A stretch of DNA of 64,000 bases from Marmoricola_A sp963747525. Its GTDB lineage: Bacteria > Actinomycetota > Actinomycetes > Propionibacteriales > Nocardioidaceae. This document shows, piece after piece, positions 50,311 through 58,570 of this stretch. How positions within the stretch are numbered: the stretch's first letter is position 1; each line of letters starts with the position of its first letter. The translations under genes and the position numbers were made by a program. The notes beneath the pieces are model-generated. The model searched no databases. It was not told the origin of the DNA and saw nothing but the letters and a program-made list of their open reading frames with translations. The DNA is taken from assembly GCA_963747525.1 (NCBI GenBank), contig CAVVFH010000008.1, positions 434,001 to 498,000 on the forward strand. The letters run 5' to 3'.

Positions 50311-51288
50311 TCAGGCGACTCCTGCGGACCGCATCCCGGCCCCGCGGCGGCCCGTCGCGCCGGCGGCGGCCACGGCGTCCTTGACGAAGACCACGACCTC
50401 CTCGACGGCCTCGCGGCTCTCCGGGGTGAGGTCGCTGAGCACCGGGAAGGCGTGGACCTGGCCCTCCCAGATCTGCAGGGTGGCGGGCACGCCCGACTCG
50501 GCCAGCCGGTCCGCCATCAGCTCGGCGTCGCAGCGGAGCACCTCGTCCTCGCCGCAGATGATGAGCGAGGGCGGCAGCCCCTCCAGGTCGGCGTTCACCG
50601 GGGAGTGGTGCAGCTCGGGGTGGTCGCCGACGACCATCCGGGCGACCTTACGGAGCCGGCGCGTCGGGATGTAGGCGTCCCGGCGGGCGTTGTGGTGCCG
50701 GAGCTTGGTCATGTGGTCGAAGTCCAACCAGGGGGACATCCCGACGATCCCGGCGGGGGTCTCTGCGCCGTCGTCGCGGAGCCGCAGCGCGGTGGCGAAC
50801 GACAGATGGCCCCCTGCGGAGTCACCGGCGATGACGATCTTGGAGGCGGGGTGGCCGGTCCGGACGAGCCACCGGAAGGCTTCCTCGCAGTCCTCGATGG
50901 CGTCGTGGAGCTTCCCGACCGGCAGCTGCCGGTAGTCCACGGACAGCACCGGCATCCCGGTCCGATGCGCGAGCCGCTCGACGATGCGGCGGTGGGTCGC
51001 AAGCCCACACATCAGGAAGGCGCCGCCGTGCAGGTAGAGGATCGCGCCGTCGGAGGTCGGGCCGTCGAGGGGCGTCACCAGCTCCCCGCGCCAGCTGCGG
51101 GCGACGACCGGCTTGTGCACGGTGTGCGAGAGGCGCGGGAGCAGCGCCGCGGTGCGGTCCAGCAGCGGCATCAGCTTGGTGGCGGGGCCACTGAGCGGGA
51201 AGTACTTGAGGGTGGGCCGCGCCACGGCCCTGCTGACCACGTGCACCACGTCGGAACGACGGCTCGTGCCGATGCGGTGCTCGATCAC
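50311..51288 (-). CDS. Alpha/beta hydrolase, HSL-family esterase/lipase
   Basis: 325 aa from GTG 51288, GGGAGGGG about 6 nt upstream; the longer frame to 51882 is a shadow. HSL signature: oxyanion motif ILYLHGGAFLMCG, nucleophile Ser in IAGDSAGGHLSF, acid Asp in CGEDEVLRCDAE and His in GQVHAFPVL. It hydrolyses short to medium acyl esters, like mycobacterial Lip proteins. It is upstream of the P450/SDR pair on the same strand but separated by the palindrome at 50270. Confidence 0.88.
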   Translation of the reverse strand: MIEHRIGTSRRSDVVHVVSRAVARPTLKYFPLSGPATKLMPLLDRTAALLPRLSHTVHKPVVARSWRGELVTPLDGPTSDGAILYLHGGAFLMCGLATHRRIVERLAHRTGMPVLSVDYRQLPVGKLHDAIEDCEEAFRWLVRTGHPASKIVIAGDSAGGHLSFATALRLRDDGAETPAGIVGMSPWLDFDHMTKLRHHNARRDAYIPTRRLRKVARMVVGDHPELHHSPVNADLEGLPPSLIICGEDEVLRCDAELMADRLAESGVPATLQIWEGQVHAFPVLSDLTPESREAVEEVVVFVKDAVAAAGATGRRGAGMRSAGVA

Positions 51289-51381
51289 CGGGTTCCCCTC
51301 CCACGTCTGCGGACTCGGATTTTCTTGTAGTACCCAAAGGTGACCCGGATCATGCGAGTCGGGACCGTTTTCTCCACCAAG

Positions 51382-51393
51382 GGACCTAGGTCC
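51382..51393. promoter_or_regulatory. Palindrome between divergent esterase and lipoprotein genes
   Basis: GGACCTAGGTCC is a perfect 12-bp palindrome within AAGGGACCTAGGTCCTGAC. The GGGAC...GTCC layout resembles a DevR/DosR box, but the central and outer positions differ from the consensus. Confidence 0.35.
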
Positions 51394-51505
51394 TGACTTG
51401 AGGCTCCCAGACCTCAGCCAGCAGACCCCCGTGCACCTGGTGGGTAATCTTGCACGTGATTCGTTGGCATGGCCAGACAAACCTCGCGAGTTTCGAGGAG
51501 GAATC

Positions 51506-52027
51506 GTGGCAGGCACATCGAAGACGGTGGTTCGCAGAGTCCTCGTCGCCGGCGCGATGGCGCCGGTCATGGCCCTCGCGGTGAGCGGGTGTGGGGCCCT
51601 GGAGGACAAGGCGGCCGAGAAGATCACCGAGAAGGCCATCGAGGGTGCGGCGGGCGGCGACGCCGACGTCGACCTCGGCGACGACGGCCTCACCGTGACC
51701 GACAAGGACGGCAACAAGGCGAGCTTCGGCACCCACCTGCCGGACGACTTCCCGGTCGACGACGTGCCGCTGCTCGAGGGCAAGGTGGTCACCGCTGCCT
51801 CGGTCGACGGCAGCTTCACGGTGATGCTCGAGGTCGAGGGGTCTCCCGACGAGGTGCAGGACCGGGCCTTGGCCAAGCTCACCGACGCCGGCTACACGAG
51901 CGTGACGGAGGTCAACTCCGAGCGCTACTACAGCTCGCAGATGAGCAAGGAGGGGTACGACGTCACCGTCACCTCCTTGGACGCCGACGGCACCACCCAG
52001 CTGCAGTACGTCGTCGCGGTGACCTGA
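51506..52027 (+). CDS. Putative lipoprotein
   Basis: 173 aa from GTG 51506, GGAGG 4 nt upstream. Signal peptide with lipobox VSGC (AMAPVMALAVSGCGAL), so the mature protein is lipid-anchored at Cys. A short helical, charged segment (LEDKAAEKITEKAIEGAAGG) precedes a compact alpha+beta domain with HLPDDFPVDDVPLLEG and a tandem Tyr/Thr-rich end. No family is recognised. It is divergent from the esterase and 37 bp before purC, whose leaderless promoter makes read-through unnecessary. Confidence 0.72.
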   Translation: MAGTSKTVVRRVLVAGAMAPVMALAVSGCGALEDKAAEKITEKAIEGAAGGDADVDLGDDGLTVTDKDGNKASFGTHLPDDFPVDDVPLLEGKVVTAASVDGSFTVMLEVEGSPDEVQDRALAKLTDAGYTSVTEVNSERYYSSQMSKEGYDVTVTSLDADGTTQLQYVVAVT

Positions 52028-52051
52028 CTCTCCGCCGCACGTCTCCTCGCA

Positions 52052-52057
52052 TAGGCT
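52052..52057 (+). promoter_or_regulatory. -10 box of purC (leaderless)
   Basis: TAGGCT ends 7 nt before ATG 52065; no ribosome site lies between. Confidence 0.5.
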
Positions 52058-52064
52058 GCCGCGC

Positions 52065-52964
52065 ATGAGCGCCGGACCGACCATCCCGCCTGCGGCCGCG
52101 ATCCCCGGCGCCGAGCACCTCCACTCCGGCAAGGTCCGGGACCTCTACCGGCTGCCGGACGGGTCCCTGCTCATGGTCGCCAGCGACCGCATCTCCGCCT
52201 ACGACTTCGTGCTCTCCACGCCGATCCCGGACAAGGGCGAGATCCTGACCCGGATGTCGCTGTGGTGGTTCGACCAGCTGGCCGACCTCGTGCCGAACCA
52301 CGTGCTGGCGGCCGAGGCGCCGGAAGGGATGCCGGCAGGCCTCCGCGGTCACGCCGTGGTCTGCGAGGCGCTCGAGATGTACCCCGTGGAGTGCGTGGCC
52401 CGTGGCTACCTGACCGGCTCCGGGCTCGTCGACTACCGGGCCACCGGCGAGGTGTGCGGGGTGCCGCTGCCCGAAGGGTTGGAGGACGGCAGCCGGCTGG
52501 ACGCCCCGATCTTCACCCCGGCCACGAAGGCGGCCATCGGCGACCACGACGAGAACGTCAGCTACGACGCCGTGGCTCGGGAGGTCGGCGGCGACCGTGC
52601 CGCGGAGCTGCGCGAGCTGACGCTGGCCGTCTACGCGCGGGCCGAGGGCATCGCCCGGGAACGGGGCATCCTGCTCGCCGACACCAAGCTCGAGTTCGGT
52701 GCCCGACCCGACGGTACGACGGTGCTCGGCGACGAGGTGCTGACCCCCGACTCGAGCAGGTTCTGGCCGGCCGACCGGTGGCAGCCGGGCCGGCCGCAGC
52801 CGTCGTACGACAAGCAGTTCGTCCGGGACTGGCTCACCTCGCCGGCCAGCGGCTGGGACCGCGCCTCCGGCGAACCGCCGCCGCCGCTGCCCGCCGAGGT
52901 GGTCGAGCAGACCCGCGCGAAGTACGTCGAGGCGTACGAGCGGCTGACCGGCACGAGGTTCTGA
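52065..52964 (+). CDS. purC: Phosphoribosylaminoimidazole-succinocarboxamide synthase
   Basis: 299 aa. SAICAR synthase signatures: HSGKVRDLYRLPDGSLLMVASDRISAYDFVL at the start (given here in outline), LEMYPVECVARGYLTGSG, and LADTKLEFG. It joins aspartate to CAIR with ATP in purine synthesis. The length is that of the PurC single-domain family. purS, purQ and purL follow within 11 kb. Only 1 nt separates its stop from the SRPBCC gene. Confidence 0.93.
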   Translation: MSAGPTIPPAAAIPGAEHLHSGKVRDLYRLPDGSLLMVASDRISAYDFVLSTPIPDKGEILTRMSLWWFDQLADLVPNHVLAAEAPEGMPAGLRGHAVVCEALEMYPVECVARGYLTGSGLVDYRATGEVCGVPLPEGLEDGSRLDAPIFTPATKAAIGDHDENVSYDAVAREVGGDRAAELRELTLAVYARAEGIARERGILLADTKLEFGARPDGTTVLGDEVLTPDSSRFWPADRWQPGRPQPSYDKQFVRDWLTSPASGWDRASGEPPPPLPAEVVEQTRAKYVEAYERLTGTRF

Positions 52965-52965
52965 G

Positions 52966-53430
52966 GTGTCGGTGCGCGACTCCTACCCGGTGGTGGTGCC
53001 CGGTCGGTGGGACGCGGCGGTCTTCGTGCCGGTCCCGCGCTCCGACGTCTTCGACTTCCTCTCCGATCCCCGGAACCGGCCGCGCTGGCAGGCCAGCCTC
53101 GACCGGGTGGAGATGCTGGACGAGGGCGAGCCGCACGTCGGCATGCGGTGGGTGGACCGGCTGAGGGGCGGGCCCGCCTTCGAGCTGCAGATCATCGGGC
53201 TGGAGCCGGACGAGCTGTGGGCCGAGATCGGCAGCCTGGGACCGGTCACGGCGTTCGTCACGCTGTTCTTCGAGGACGAGACGCGCGACGGCATCGCCGG
53301 GACCTGCGTCCGCGTGGTCGCCCGGGTCCGCGGGCGGCGGCTGGCCAAGCCCCTGGGCTGGGTCGCCACCGCGCTGATGACAGCCCTGGTCCGGGTCGAC
53401 CTGCCCCGCATCCCCCGCGCCCTCACCTGA
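52966..53430 (+). CDS. SRPBCC (START-like) domain protein
   Basis: 154 aa, GTG 52966 one base after the purC stop. The pattern FVPVPRSDVFDFLSDPRNRPRWQASLDRVEML, then VGMRWVDRLRGGPAFELQIIGLEP, is that of polyketide-cyclase/START-like proteins that bind hydrophobic ligands in a helix-grip fold. It could carry a lipid or have no enzymatic role. No function is assigned; it is probably co-expressed with purC. Confidence 0.7.
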   Translation: MSVRDSYPVVVPGRWDAAVFVPVPRSDVFDFLSDPRNRPRWQASLDRVEMLDEGEPHVGMRWVDRLRGGPAFELQIIGLEPDELWAEIGSLGPVTAFVTLFFEDETRDGIAGTCVRVVARVRGRRLAKPLGWVATALMTALVRVDLPRIPRALT

Positions 53431-53547
53431 GCCGCCCGGCGCGTCCTGCCCGCGGATCGGGGTCGACCCGGCGCCTCCGCGCCCTCCCACCTCGCCGTAC
53501 GCGCGGGTAGGTTGACCCCAAGATCGGCTCACGACCGGAGGTTCCCC

Positions 53548-55099
53548 GTGCTCAACCTGTCCGTCCTGCTCGAAGACAGCGCCCGCAAGCACCCCACGCG
53601 CGACGCGCGTGGTGTTCGGCGACACCCGGCTCAACTACGCACAGGTGAACGGGGCGGCCAACCAGATCGCGAACCTGCTCGTCGAGCGCGGCATCAAGAA
53701 GGGCGACAAGGTCGCCCTGTCGTGCCCGAACCTGCCGTTCTTCCCGATCGTCTACTACGGCATCCTCAAGGCAGGCGCCGTCGTCGTGCCCCTCAACGTC
53801 CTGCTCAAGGGCCGCGAGATCGCCTACCACCTCGGCGACTCCGAGGCGAAGGCCTACTTCTGCTTCCAGGGGACCCCCGAGCTGCCGATGGGCACCGACG
53901 GGCACGCCGGCTTCGAGCAGGCCGACGGCTGCGAGCACTTCTTCATGATCACCGCGGACCCGGCCGCCGAGTCGCCGATCGAGGGCACCGAGACGATGGG
54001 CGCCGCGATGGCCCAGCAGCCGCCGGTCTTCGAGTCGGCCCTGACCGAGGAGACCGACTCCGCGGTGATCCTCTACACGAGCGGTACCACGGGACAGCCC
54101 AAGGGCGCCGAGCTCAGCCACTCCAACCTGGTCCTCAACGCCTTGGAGTCCAACCGGATGCTGGGGGCCTCGCCGGAGGGCGAAAGGCACCTGCTGACCC
54201 TGCCGCTCTTCCACTCCTTCGGCTCGACGGTGCAGATGAACGCGGGCTTCGCGAGCGCCTCGACCCTGGTGCTCGTCGCCCGGTTCGAGGCGCCGGCCGT
54301 GGTCGACCTCCTGCAGAAGGAGGACATCACGTTCTTCGCCGGGGTGCCGACGATGTACTGGGGCCTCCTCGGCGCTCTCGAGGGCGACGTCGACGTCGAC
54401 CGGATCGCCGAGAACATGCAGATCGCCGTCTCCGGCGGCGCGTCGCTCCCCGTCGAGATCCTCAAGGAGTTCAAGGCGCGGTTCCACATCGACATCCTCG
54501 AGGGCTACGGGCTCTCGGAGACCTCACCGGTCGCGACGTTCAACCAGAAGGACCGGCCGGCGAAGGCCGGGTCCATCGGCTACCCGATCTGGGGCGTCGA
54601 TGTGAAGCTCATCGACGAGGAGTGGAACACCGTCGAGGACGGCCCGGACGCCGTCGGCGAGATCGCCATCCGCGGGCACAACATCATGAAGGGCTACTAC
54701 AACCGTGCCGACGCCACCGCGGAGGTCATGCGGGACGGGTGGTTCCGCTCCGGCGACCTGGCCCGCCGCGACGAGGACGGCTACTACTACATCGTCGACC
54801 GGGCCAAGGACATGATCATCCGCGGCGGCTTCAACGTGTACCCCCGCGAGATCGAGGAGGTGCTGCTCAGCCACGAGGGCGTCTCGCTCGCGGCGGTGGT
54901 CGGCGTCCCCCACGACTCCCACGGCGAGGAGATCAAGGCGTTCGTCATCAAGGCGCCGGGTGCGTCCATCACCGAGGACGAGCTCGTCGCGTGGGGCAAG
55001 GAGAACATGGCCTCCTACAAGTACCCGCGCATCATCGAGTTCCGTGACCAGCTGCCGATGACCGCGACCGGGAAGATCCTCAAGCGCGAGCTCGTCTGA
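53548..55099 (+). pseudogene. Long-chain fatty-acid-CoA ligase (FadD), broken by one frameshift
   Basis: GTG 53548, with CCGGAGG upstream, opens VLNLSVLLEDSARKHPTRDA. An extra C at about 53608 shifts the frame, after which VVFGDTRLNYAQVNGAAN continues unbroken to 55099. About 516 residues result once corrected. AMP-forming signatures are intact: ILYTSGTTGQPKGAELSH (P-loop), EGYGLSETSP, GDLARRDEDGYYYIVDR and late Lys in TGKILKRE. It activates fatty acids to acyl-CoA. The domain is complete, so an assembly error is the likelier cause. An in-frame GTG at 53609 could give a shortened protein. Confidence 0.82.
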
Positions 55100-55133
55100 G
55101 ACGGCGCGTCGGTTCGGCGTGCCGGGACCGCAC

Positions 55134-55139
55134 TAGACT
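55134..55139 (+). promoter_or_regulatory. -10 box of the purSQ operon
   Basis: TAGACT lies 37 nt before the purS start; AAGGAG (55165-55170) then serves as ribosome site, so this transcript has a short leader. Confidence 0.4.
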
Positions 55140-55176
55140 CGGCGCTGCCCGAGCCGACCAGCCCAAGGAGCCACCC

Positions 55177-55434
55177 GTGCCCCGCGTCGTCGTCAGCGTC
55201 ATGCCGAAGCCGGAGATCCTCGATCCCCAGGGCAAGGCCGTCCACCGGGCCCTTCCGCGTCTGGGGTTCACCGGCGTGACCGACGTACGCCAGGGGAAGC
55301 GGTTCGAGCTGGAGGTCGAGGGAGAGCTGACCGACGCGAAGCTCGCCGAGATCCACGCCCTCGCCGAGACGCTGCTGTCGAACCCCGTCATCGAGGACTT
55401 CGAGGTCGTCGTCCACGAGGACGTCCTGCCGTGA
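55177..55434 (+). CDS. purS: Phosphoribosylformylglycinamidine synthase subunit PurS
   Basis: 85 aa, GTG 55177 with AAGGAG 6 nt upstream. PurS signatures: VMPKPEILDPQGKAVHRALPRLGFTGV (beginning) and LAETLLSNPVIEDFEVVV. It bridges PurL and PurQ in the FGAM synthase complex. The stop overlaps the purQ start by 4 nt (GTGA). purL is separate, 5.9 kb downstream. Confidence 0.93.
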   Translation: MPRVVVSVMPKPEILDPQGKAVHRALPRLGFTGVTDVRQGKRFELEVEGELTDAKLAEIHALAETLLSNPVIEDFEVVVHEDVLP

Positions 55435-56103
55435 GGATCGGCGTCGTCACGTTCCCGGGGTCGCTCGACGACGTCGATGCGGCGCGCGCCGTACGCCTCG
55501 CCGGTGGTGAACCGGTGCGCCTGTGGCACGGGGACCACACCTCCGCGACGTCGACGCGGTGGTCCTGCCGGGCGGGTTCTCGTACGGCGACTACCTGCGC
55601 TGCGGCGCGATCGCCCGGTTCGCGCCGGTGATGACCGACATCATCGAGGGCGCGGCGGCGCGGCCTGCCGGTCCTCGGGCATCTGCAACGGCTTCCAGAT
55701 CCTCTGCGAGTCGCACCTGCTGCCCGGCGCGCTGATCCGCAACGACCACCGCAAGTTCGTGTGCGTGGACCAGCGGCTGCGGATCGAGAACAACCGGACC
55801 GCCTGGACCAACGAGTACGCCGACGGCGCCGAGGTCACCATCGTGCTCAAGAACGGCGAGGGTGGCTTCGTGGCCTCGGAGGACACCCTCGACATGCTCG
55901 AGGGGGAGGGGCGCGTCGTGGCCCGCTACCTCGGGACGAACCCGAACGGCTCCCTGCGCGAGATCGCCGGGATCACCAACGAGCGCGGCAACGTGGTCGG
56001 CCTGATGCCGCATCCGGAGCACGCCGTCGAGGACCTGTGCGGGCCGGGCACCGATGGTCTGGCCTTCTTCACGTCCGCGCTGAGGTCCCTCGCCTCCGCC
56101 TGA
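55431..56103 (+). pseudogene. purQ: PurQ glutamine amidotransferase, broken by three single-base indels
   Basis: Three consecutive frames join to a complete PurQ. RIGVVTFPGSLDDVDAARAV is followed, after a missing base near 55538, by LRDVDAVVLPGGFSYGDYLR. Extra bases near 55661 and 55679 lead into GICNGFQILCESHLLPGAL, which runs on to 56103. The catalytic Cys (GICNGFQ) and His/Glu (PHPEHAVE) are present. It supplies ammonia to PurL. purQ is normally needed for purine synthesis and purS/purL are intact, so consensus error is far likelier than decay. Confidence 0.85.
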
Positions 56104-56110
56104 CGGGCGG

Positions 56111-56159
56111 GGTCGTGGGAGCCAGCGGGCGTCATAGCGCCCGCTGACGCCCACAACCC
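56111..56159. repeat. Palindromic intergenic repeat, copy C
   Basis: From GGTCGTGGGAGCCAGCGGGC through TAGCGCCCGCT to GCCCACAACCC. It is nearly identical to copy D at 57127-57174 and lies in the same orientation, 55 bp upstream of the DUF559 gene. Confidence 0.75.
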
Positions 56160-56213
56160 GCTGCTTGTGGAGGGCCGAAGCCCCCTGGCCGCCTCCCGCG
56201 GCAAGATCTCCCG

Positions 56214-57152
56214 ATGCGCATCGACTGGCCTCAACTCGCTCAGTGGCAAGGTGGGCTGCTCTCCCGGCGGCAGCTCAATGCCGCCGGTGTCGGGCGCAAC
56301 CGCATCCGCAACGAGGTCCGCGCCGGACGGTGGACGACGGTGGGCCCGATGGTGGTGGCCACCTTCACCGGCGACCTCAGCTGGGACCAGCGAGCCTGGG
56401 CCGGTCACCTCCACGCCGGCCCCCTCTCGCTGCTCGGGGGACTTGCCAGCGCTCGGCACCACGGGCTCCGGGGTTGGGACCGGCCGCTCATCGACGTGCT
56501 GGTCCCCGCGGACGCCAACATCGCCGAGCTCGACGGGTACCGGTTCGTGCGGACGCGCCGCGACCTCCAGGCGATCCGCGGGGCGGGCATCCACAGCCAC
56601 GTGGCGAGGCTCGAGCCGGCCATCCTCCTGCGTGCTGCCGCGGGGATCCCGGAGCGGGTGGCGGGTGGGCTGCTTGCCGGCGCAGTCCAGCAGCGGCTGA
56701 CGTCTGCCGACCAGCTCCTGGGCTGGATCGACAGGCTCCAGCCGCTGCCCCGGGCGGGCCTCATGCGGTCGCTGCTGCGAGACATCCGTGGCGGCGCCGA
56801 GTCGATGGCGGAGATCGACCTCGGCCGGATCTGCCGGCGCGCCGGTCTCGTCGCACCCGACCGGCAACGGAAGCGGAAGGACCGGGGCGGACGGAACCGC
56901 TGGACCGATGCCGAGTGGGACCTGCCAGATGGGCGCACGCTCGTGCTCGAGGTCGACGGCGCATTCCACATGGAAGTGGCGCACTGGACCGCCGACGTCA
57001 AGCGTCAGCGAAAGATCGAAGACCCTCGGCGAACCGTCCTACGGGCCACGGCTGTCGAGCTCCGCCTCGAGCCGGAGGATGTGGTCCAAGACCTCCGGGC
57101 GCACGGCGTACCGGTTGTGAGACCGCATCGTGGGAGCCAGCGGGCGCTATAG
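56214..57152 (+). CDS. AbiEi-like/DUF559 protein flanked by repeats
   Basis: 312 aa. The N-terminus (LLSRRQLNAAGVGRNRIRNEVRAGRW) resembles the winged-helix of AbiEi-type antitoxin-like proteins. The C-terminal 80 residues include LVLEVDGAFHMEVAHWTADVKRQRKI, the DUF559/Vsr-like endonuclease fold with Glu-x-Asp and Lys/Arg positions. Such genes are frequent, often single, in actinobacteria; a role in defence or DNA repair is unproven. It lies between two copies of the 48-bp palindrome, and the last six codons plus stop are inside copy D. No ribosome site is evident. Confidence 0.68.
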   Translation: MRIDWPQLAQWQGGLLSRRQLNAAGVGRNRIRNEVRAGRWTTVGPMVVATFTGDLSWDQRAWAGHLHAGPLSLLGGLASARHHGLRGWDRPLIDVLVPADANIAELDGYRFVRTRRDLQAIRGAGIHSHVARLEPAILLRAAAGIPERVAGGLLAGAVQQRLTSADQLLGWIDRLQPLPRAGLMRSLLRDIRGGAESMAEIDLGRICRRAGLVAPDRQRKRKDRGGRNRWTDAEWDLPDGRTLVLEVDGAFHMEVAHWTADVKRQRKIEDPRRTVLRATAVELRLEPEDVVQDLRAHGVPVVRPHRGSQRAL

Positions 57153-57174
57153 CGCCCGCTCACGCCCACAACCG
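57127..57174. repeat. Palindromic intergenic repeat, copy D (contains the DUF559 stop codon)
   Basis: From ATCGTGGGAGCCAGCGGGCG to CGCCCACAACCG. Its centre AGCGGGCGCTA/TAGCGCCCGCT (57139-57160) is a perfect 22-bp palindrome. The TAG stop of the DUF559 gene lies in this centre. Confidence 0.8.
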
Positions 57175-57243
57175 CCCCGACGGTGCTGATGCGGCGCCGC
57201 GGACCGGATGGCAAGACATCGGGGCAGTACCCGACGCCACGCG

Positions 57244-57249
57244 TAGGGT
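57244..57249 (+). promoter_or_regulatory. -10 box of metY (leaderless)
   Basis: TAGGGT lies 6 nt before ATG 57256. The segment GTAGGGTCGCGCC before this start recurs exactly before metX (58558-58570). Confidence 0.55.
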
Positions 57250-57255
57250 CGCGCC

Positions 57256-58548
57256 ATGACTGAGACCCACCATCGCCCCGAGACGCTGGCCGTGCACGCC
57301 GGCCAGGAGACGGCCGACCCCGCCACGAACTCGCGCGCGGTGCCGATCTACCAGACGACGTCGTACGTCTTCAACGACACCGAGCACGCCGCGAACCTCT
57401 TCTCATTGGCCGAGCCGGGCAACATCTACACCCGGATCATGAACCCCACGCAGAGCGTCTTCGAGGAGCGGATGACCGCGCTCGAGGGCGGCGTCGGGGC
57501 ACTGGCTACGGCCTCAGGAAGCAGCGCCGTCACCTACTCGGTGCTCAACCTCGCCGGGGCGGGCGACAACATCGTCGCGCTCTCCACGCTGTACGGCGGC
57601 ACCTACGCGCTCTTCGCCCACACGCTGCCCCAGTTCGGGATCGAGGTGCGCTTCGTCGACCCGGACCGTCCCGAGGACATCGCCCGGCACGTCGACGACC
57701 GCACCCGGCTGGTCTTCGCCGAGACCATCGGCAACCCGCGCATCAACGTGGTGGACATCCGGGCCTGGGCCGACGCGGCGCACGGCCAGGGGCTGCCGCT
57801 GATCGTGGACAACACCGCCCCGACCCCGTTGCTGTGCAAGGTGTTCGAGCTCGGCGCCGACGTCGCGGTGCACGCGGCGACGAAGTACATCGGCGGCCAC
57901 GGCACCAGCATCGGCGGCGTGATCGTCGACTCCGGCAACTTCGACTGGAACGCCCACAAGGAGCGGTTCCCCGGTCTCACCGGTCCCGACGGCGCCTACC
58001 ACGGCGTGGTGTGGACCGAGGCGGTCGGCAACCTGGCCTACATCATCCGGGCCCGCACGGTGCTGCTGCGCAACACCGGCGCGGCGATCGCCCCGCTCAA
58101 CTCCTGGCTGTTCCTGCAGGGGCTGGAGACCCTGCACCTGCGGATGGAGCGGCACAGCGAGAACGCGCTGAAGGTCGCGGAGTACCTCGAGGGCCACGAC
58201 AACGTCTCGTGGGTGAGCTACCCGGGCCTGGAGTCCAGCGACTACAAGGAGGTCGCGGACCGGACCCTCAAGGGCGGGTACGGCGGTCTGGTCAGCTTCG
58301 GCGTGAAGTCGGGCCGCGACGGCGGCAAGCGGTTCATCGAGTCCCTGCAGCTGTTCAGCCACCTGGCCAACATCGGCGACGCCAAGTCGCTCGCGATCCA
58401 CAACGCGACGACCACGCACTCGCAGCTCACCCCGGACGAGCTGGAGGCGGCCGGTGTGCCGGAGGACATGGTCCGGCTGTCGGTCGGCATCGAGCACATC
58501 GACGACATCCTGGCCGACCTGGAGCAGGCGCTCACCGCGGCGAAGTGA
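57256..58548 (+). CDS. metY: O-acetylhomoserine sulfhydrylase
   Basis: 430 aa. Cys/Met-metabolism PLP enzyme: NSRAVPIYQTTSYVFNDTEHA, MNPTQSVFEERMTALEGG, FVDPDRPEDIARHVDDRTRLVFAETIGNP (in outline), and VHAATKYIGGHGTSIGG with PLP-Lys210. The length and the SV-GIEHIDDILADLEQAL end match O-acetylhomoserine aminocarboxypropyltransferase. It makes homocysteine (or methionine) from O-acetylhomoserine and sulfide. metX follows 22 bp later with its own promoter box. Confidence 0.93.
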   Translation: MTETHHRPETLAVHAGQETADPATNSRAVPIYQTTSYVFNDTEHAANLFSLAEPGNIYTRIMNPTQSVFEERMTALEGGVGALATASGSSAVTYSVLNLAGAGDNIVALSTLYGGTYALFAHTLPQFGIEVRFVDPDRPEDIARHVDDRTRLVFAETIGNPRINVVDIRAWADAAHGQGLPLIVDNTAPTPLLCKVFELGADVAVHAATKYIGGHGTSIGGVIVDSGNFDWNAHKERFPGLTGPDGAYHGVVWTEAVGNLAYIIRARTVLLRNTGAAIAPLNSWLFLQGLETLHLRMERHSENALKVAEYLEGHDNVSWVSYPGLESSDYKEVADRTLKGGYGGLVSFGVKSGRDGGKRFIESLQLFSHLANIGDAKSLAIHNATTTHSQLTPDELEAAGVPEDMVRLSVGIEHIDDILADLEQALTAAK

Positions 58549-58558
58549 CCCCCGCCAG

Positions 58559-58564
58559 TAGGGT
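58559..58564 (+). promoter_or_regulatory. -10 box of metX (leaderless)
   Basis: TAGGGT lies 6 nt before GTG 58571. It is within GTAGGGTCGCGCC, identical to the metY start region, so both genes may respond to the same factor. Confidence 0.5.
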
Positions 58565-58570
58565 CGCGCC

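Noticed and set aside
51361..51376. Second DosR-like site (GGGACCGTTTTCTCC)
   Set aside because: Only one half-site is recognisable; the other half does not match.
57175..57255. SAM riboswitch upstream of metY
   Set aside because: The gap is short, holds part of the palindromic repeat, and the -10 box is 6 nt from the start, leaving no leader.
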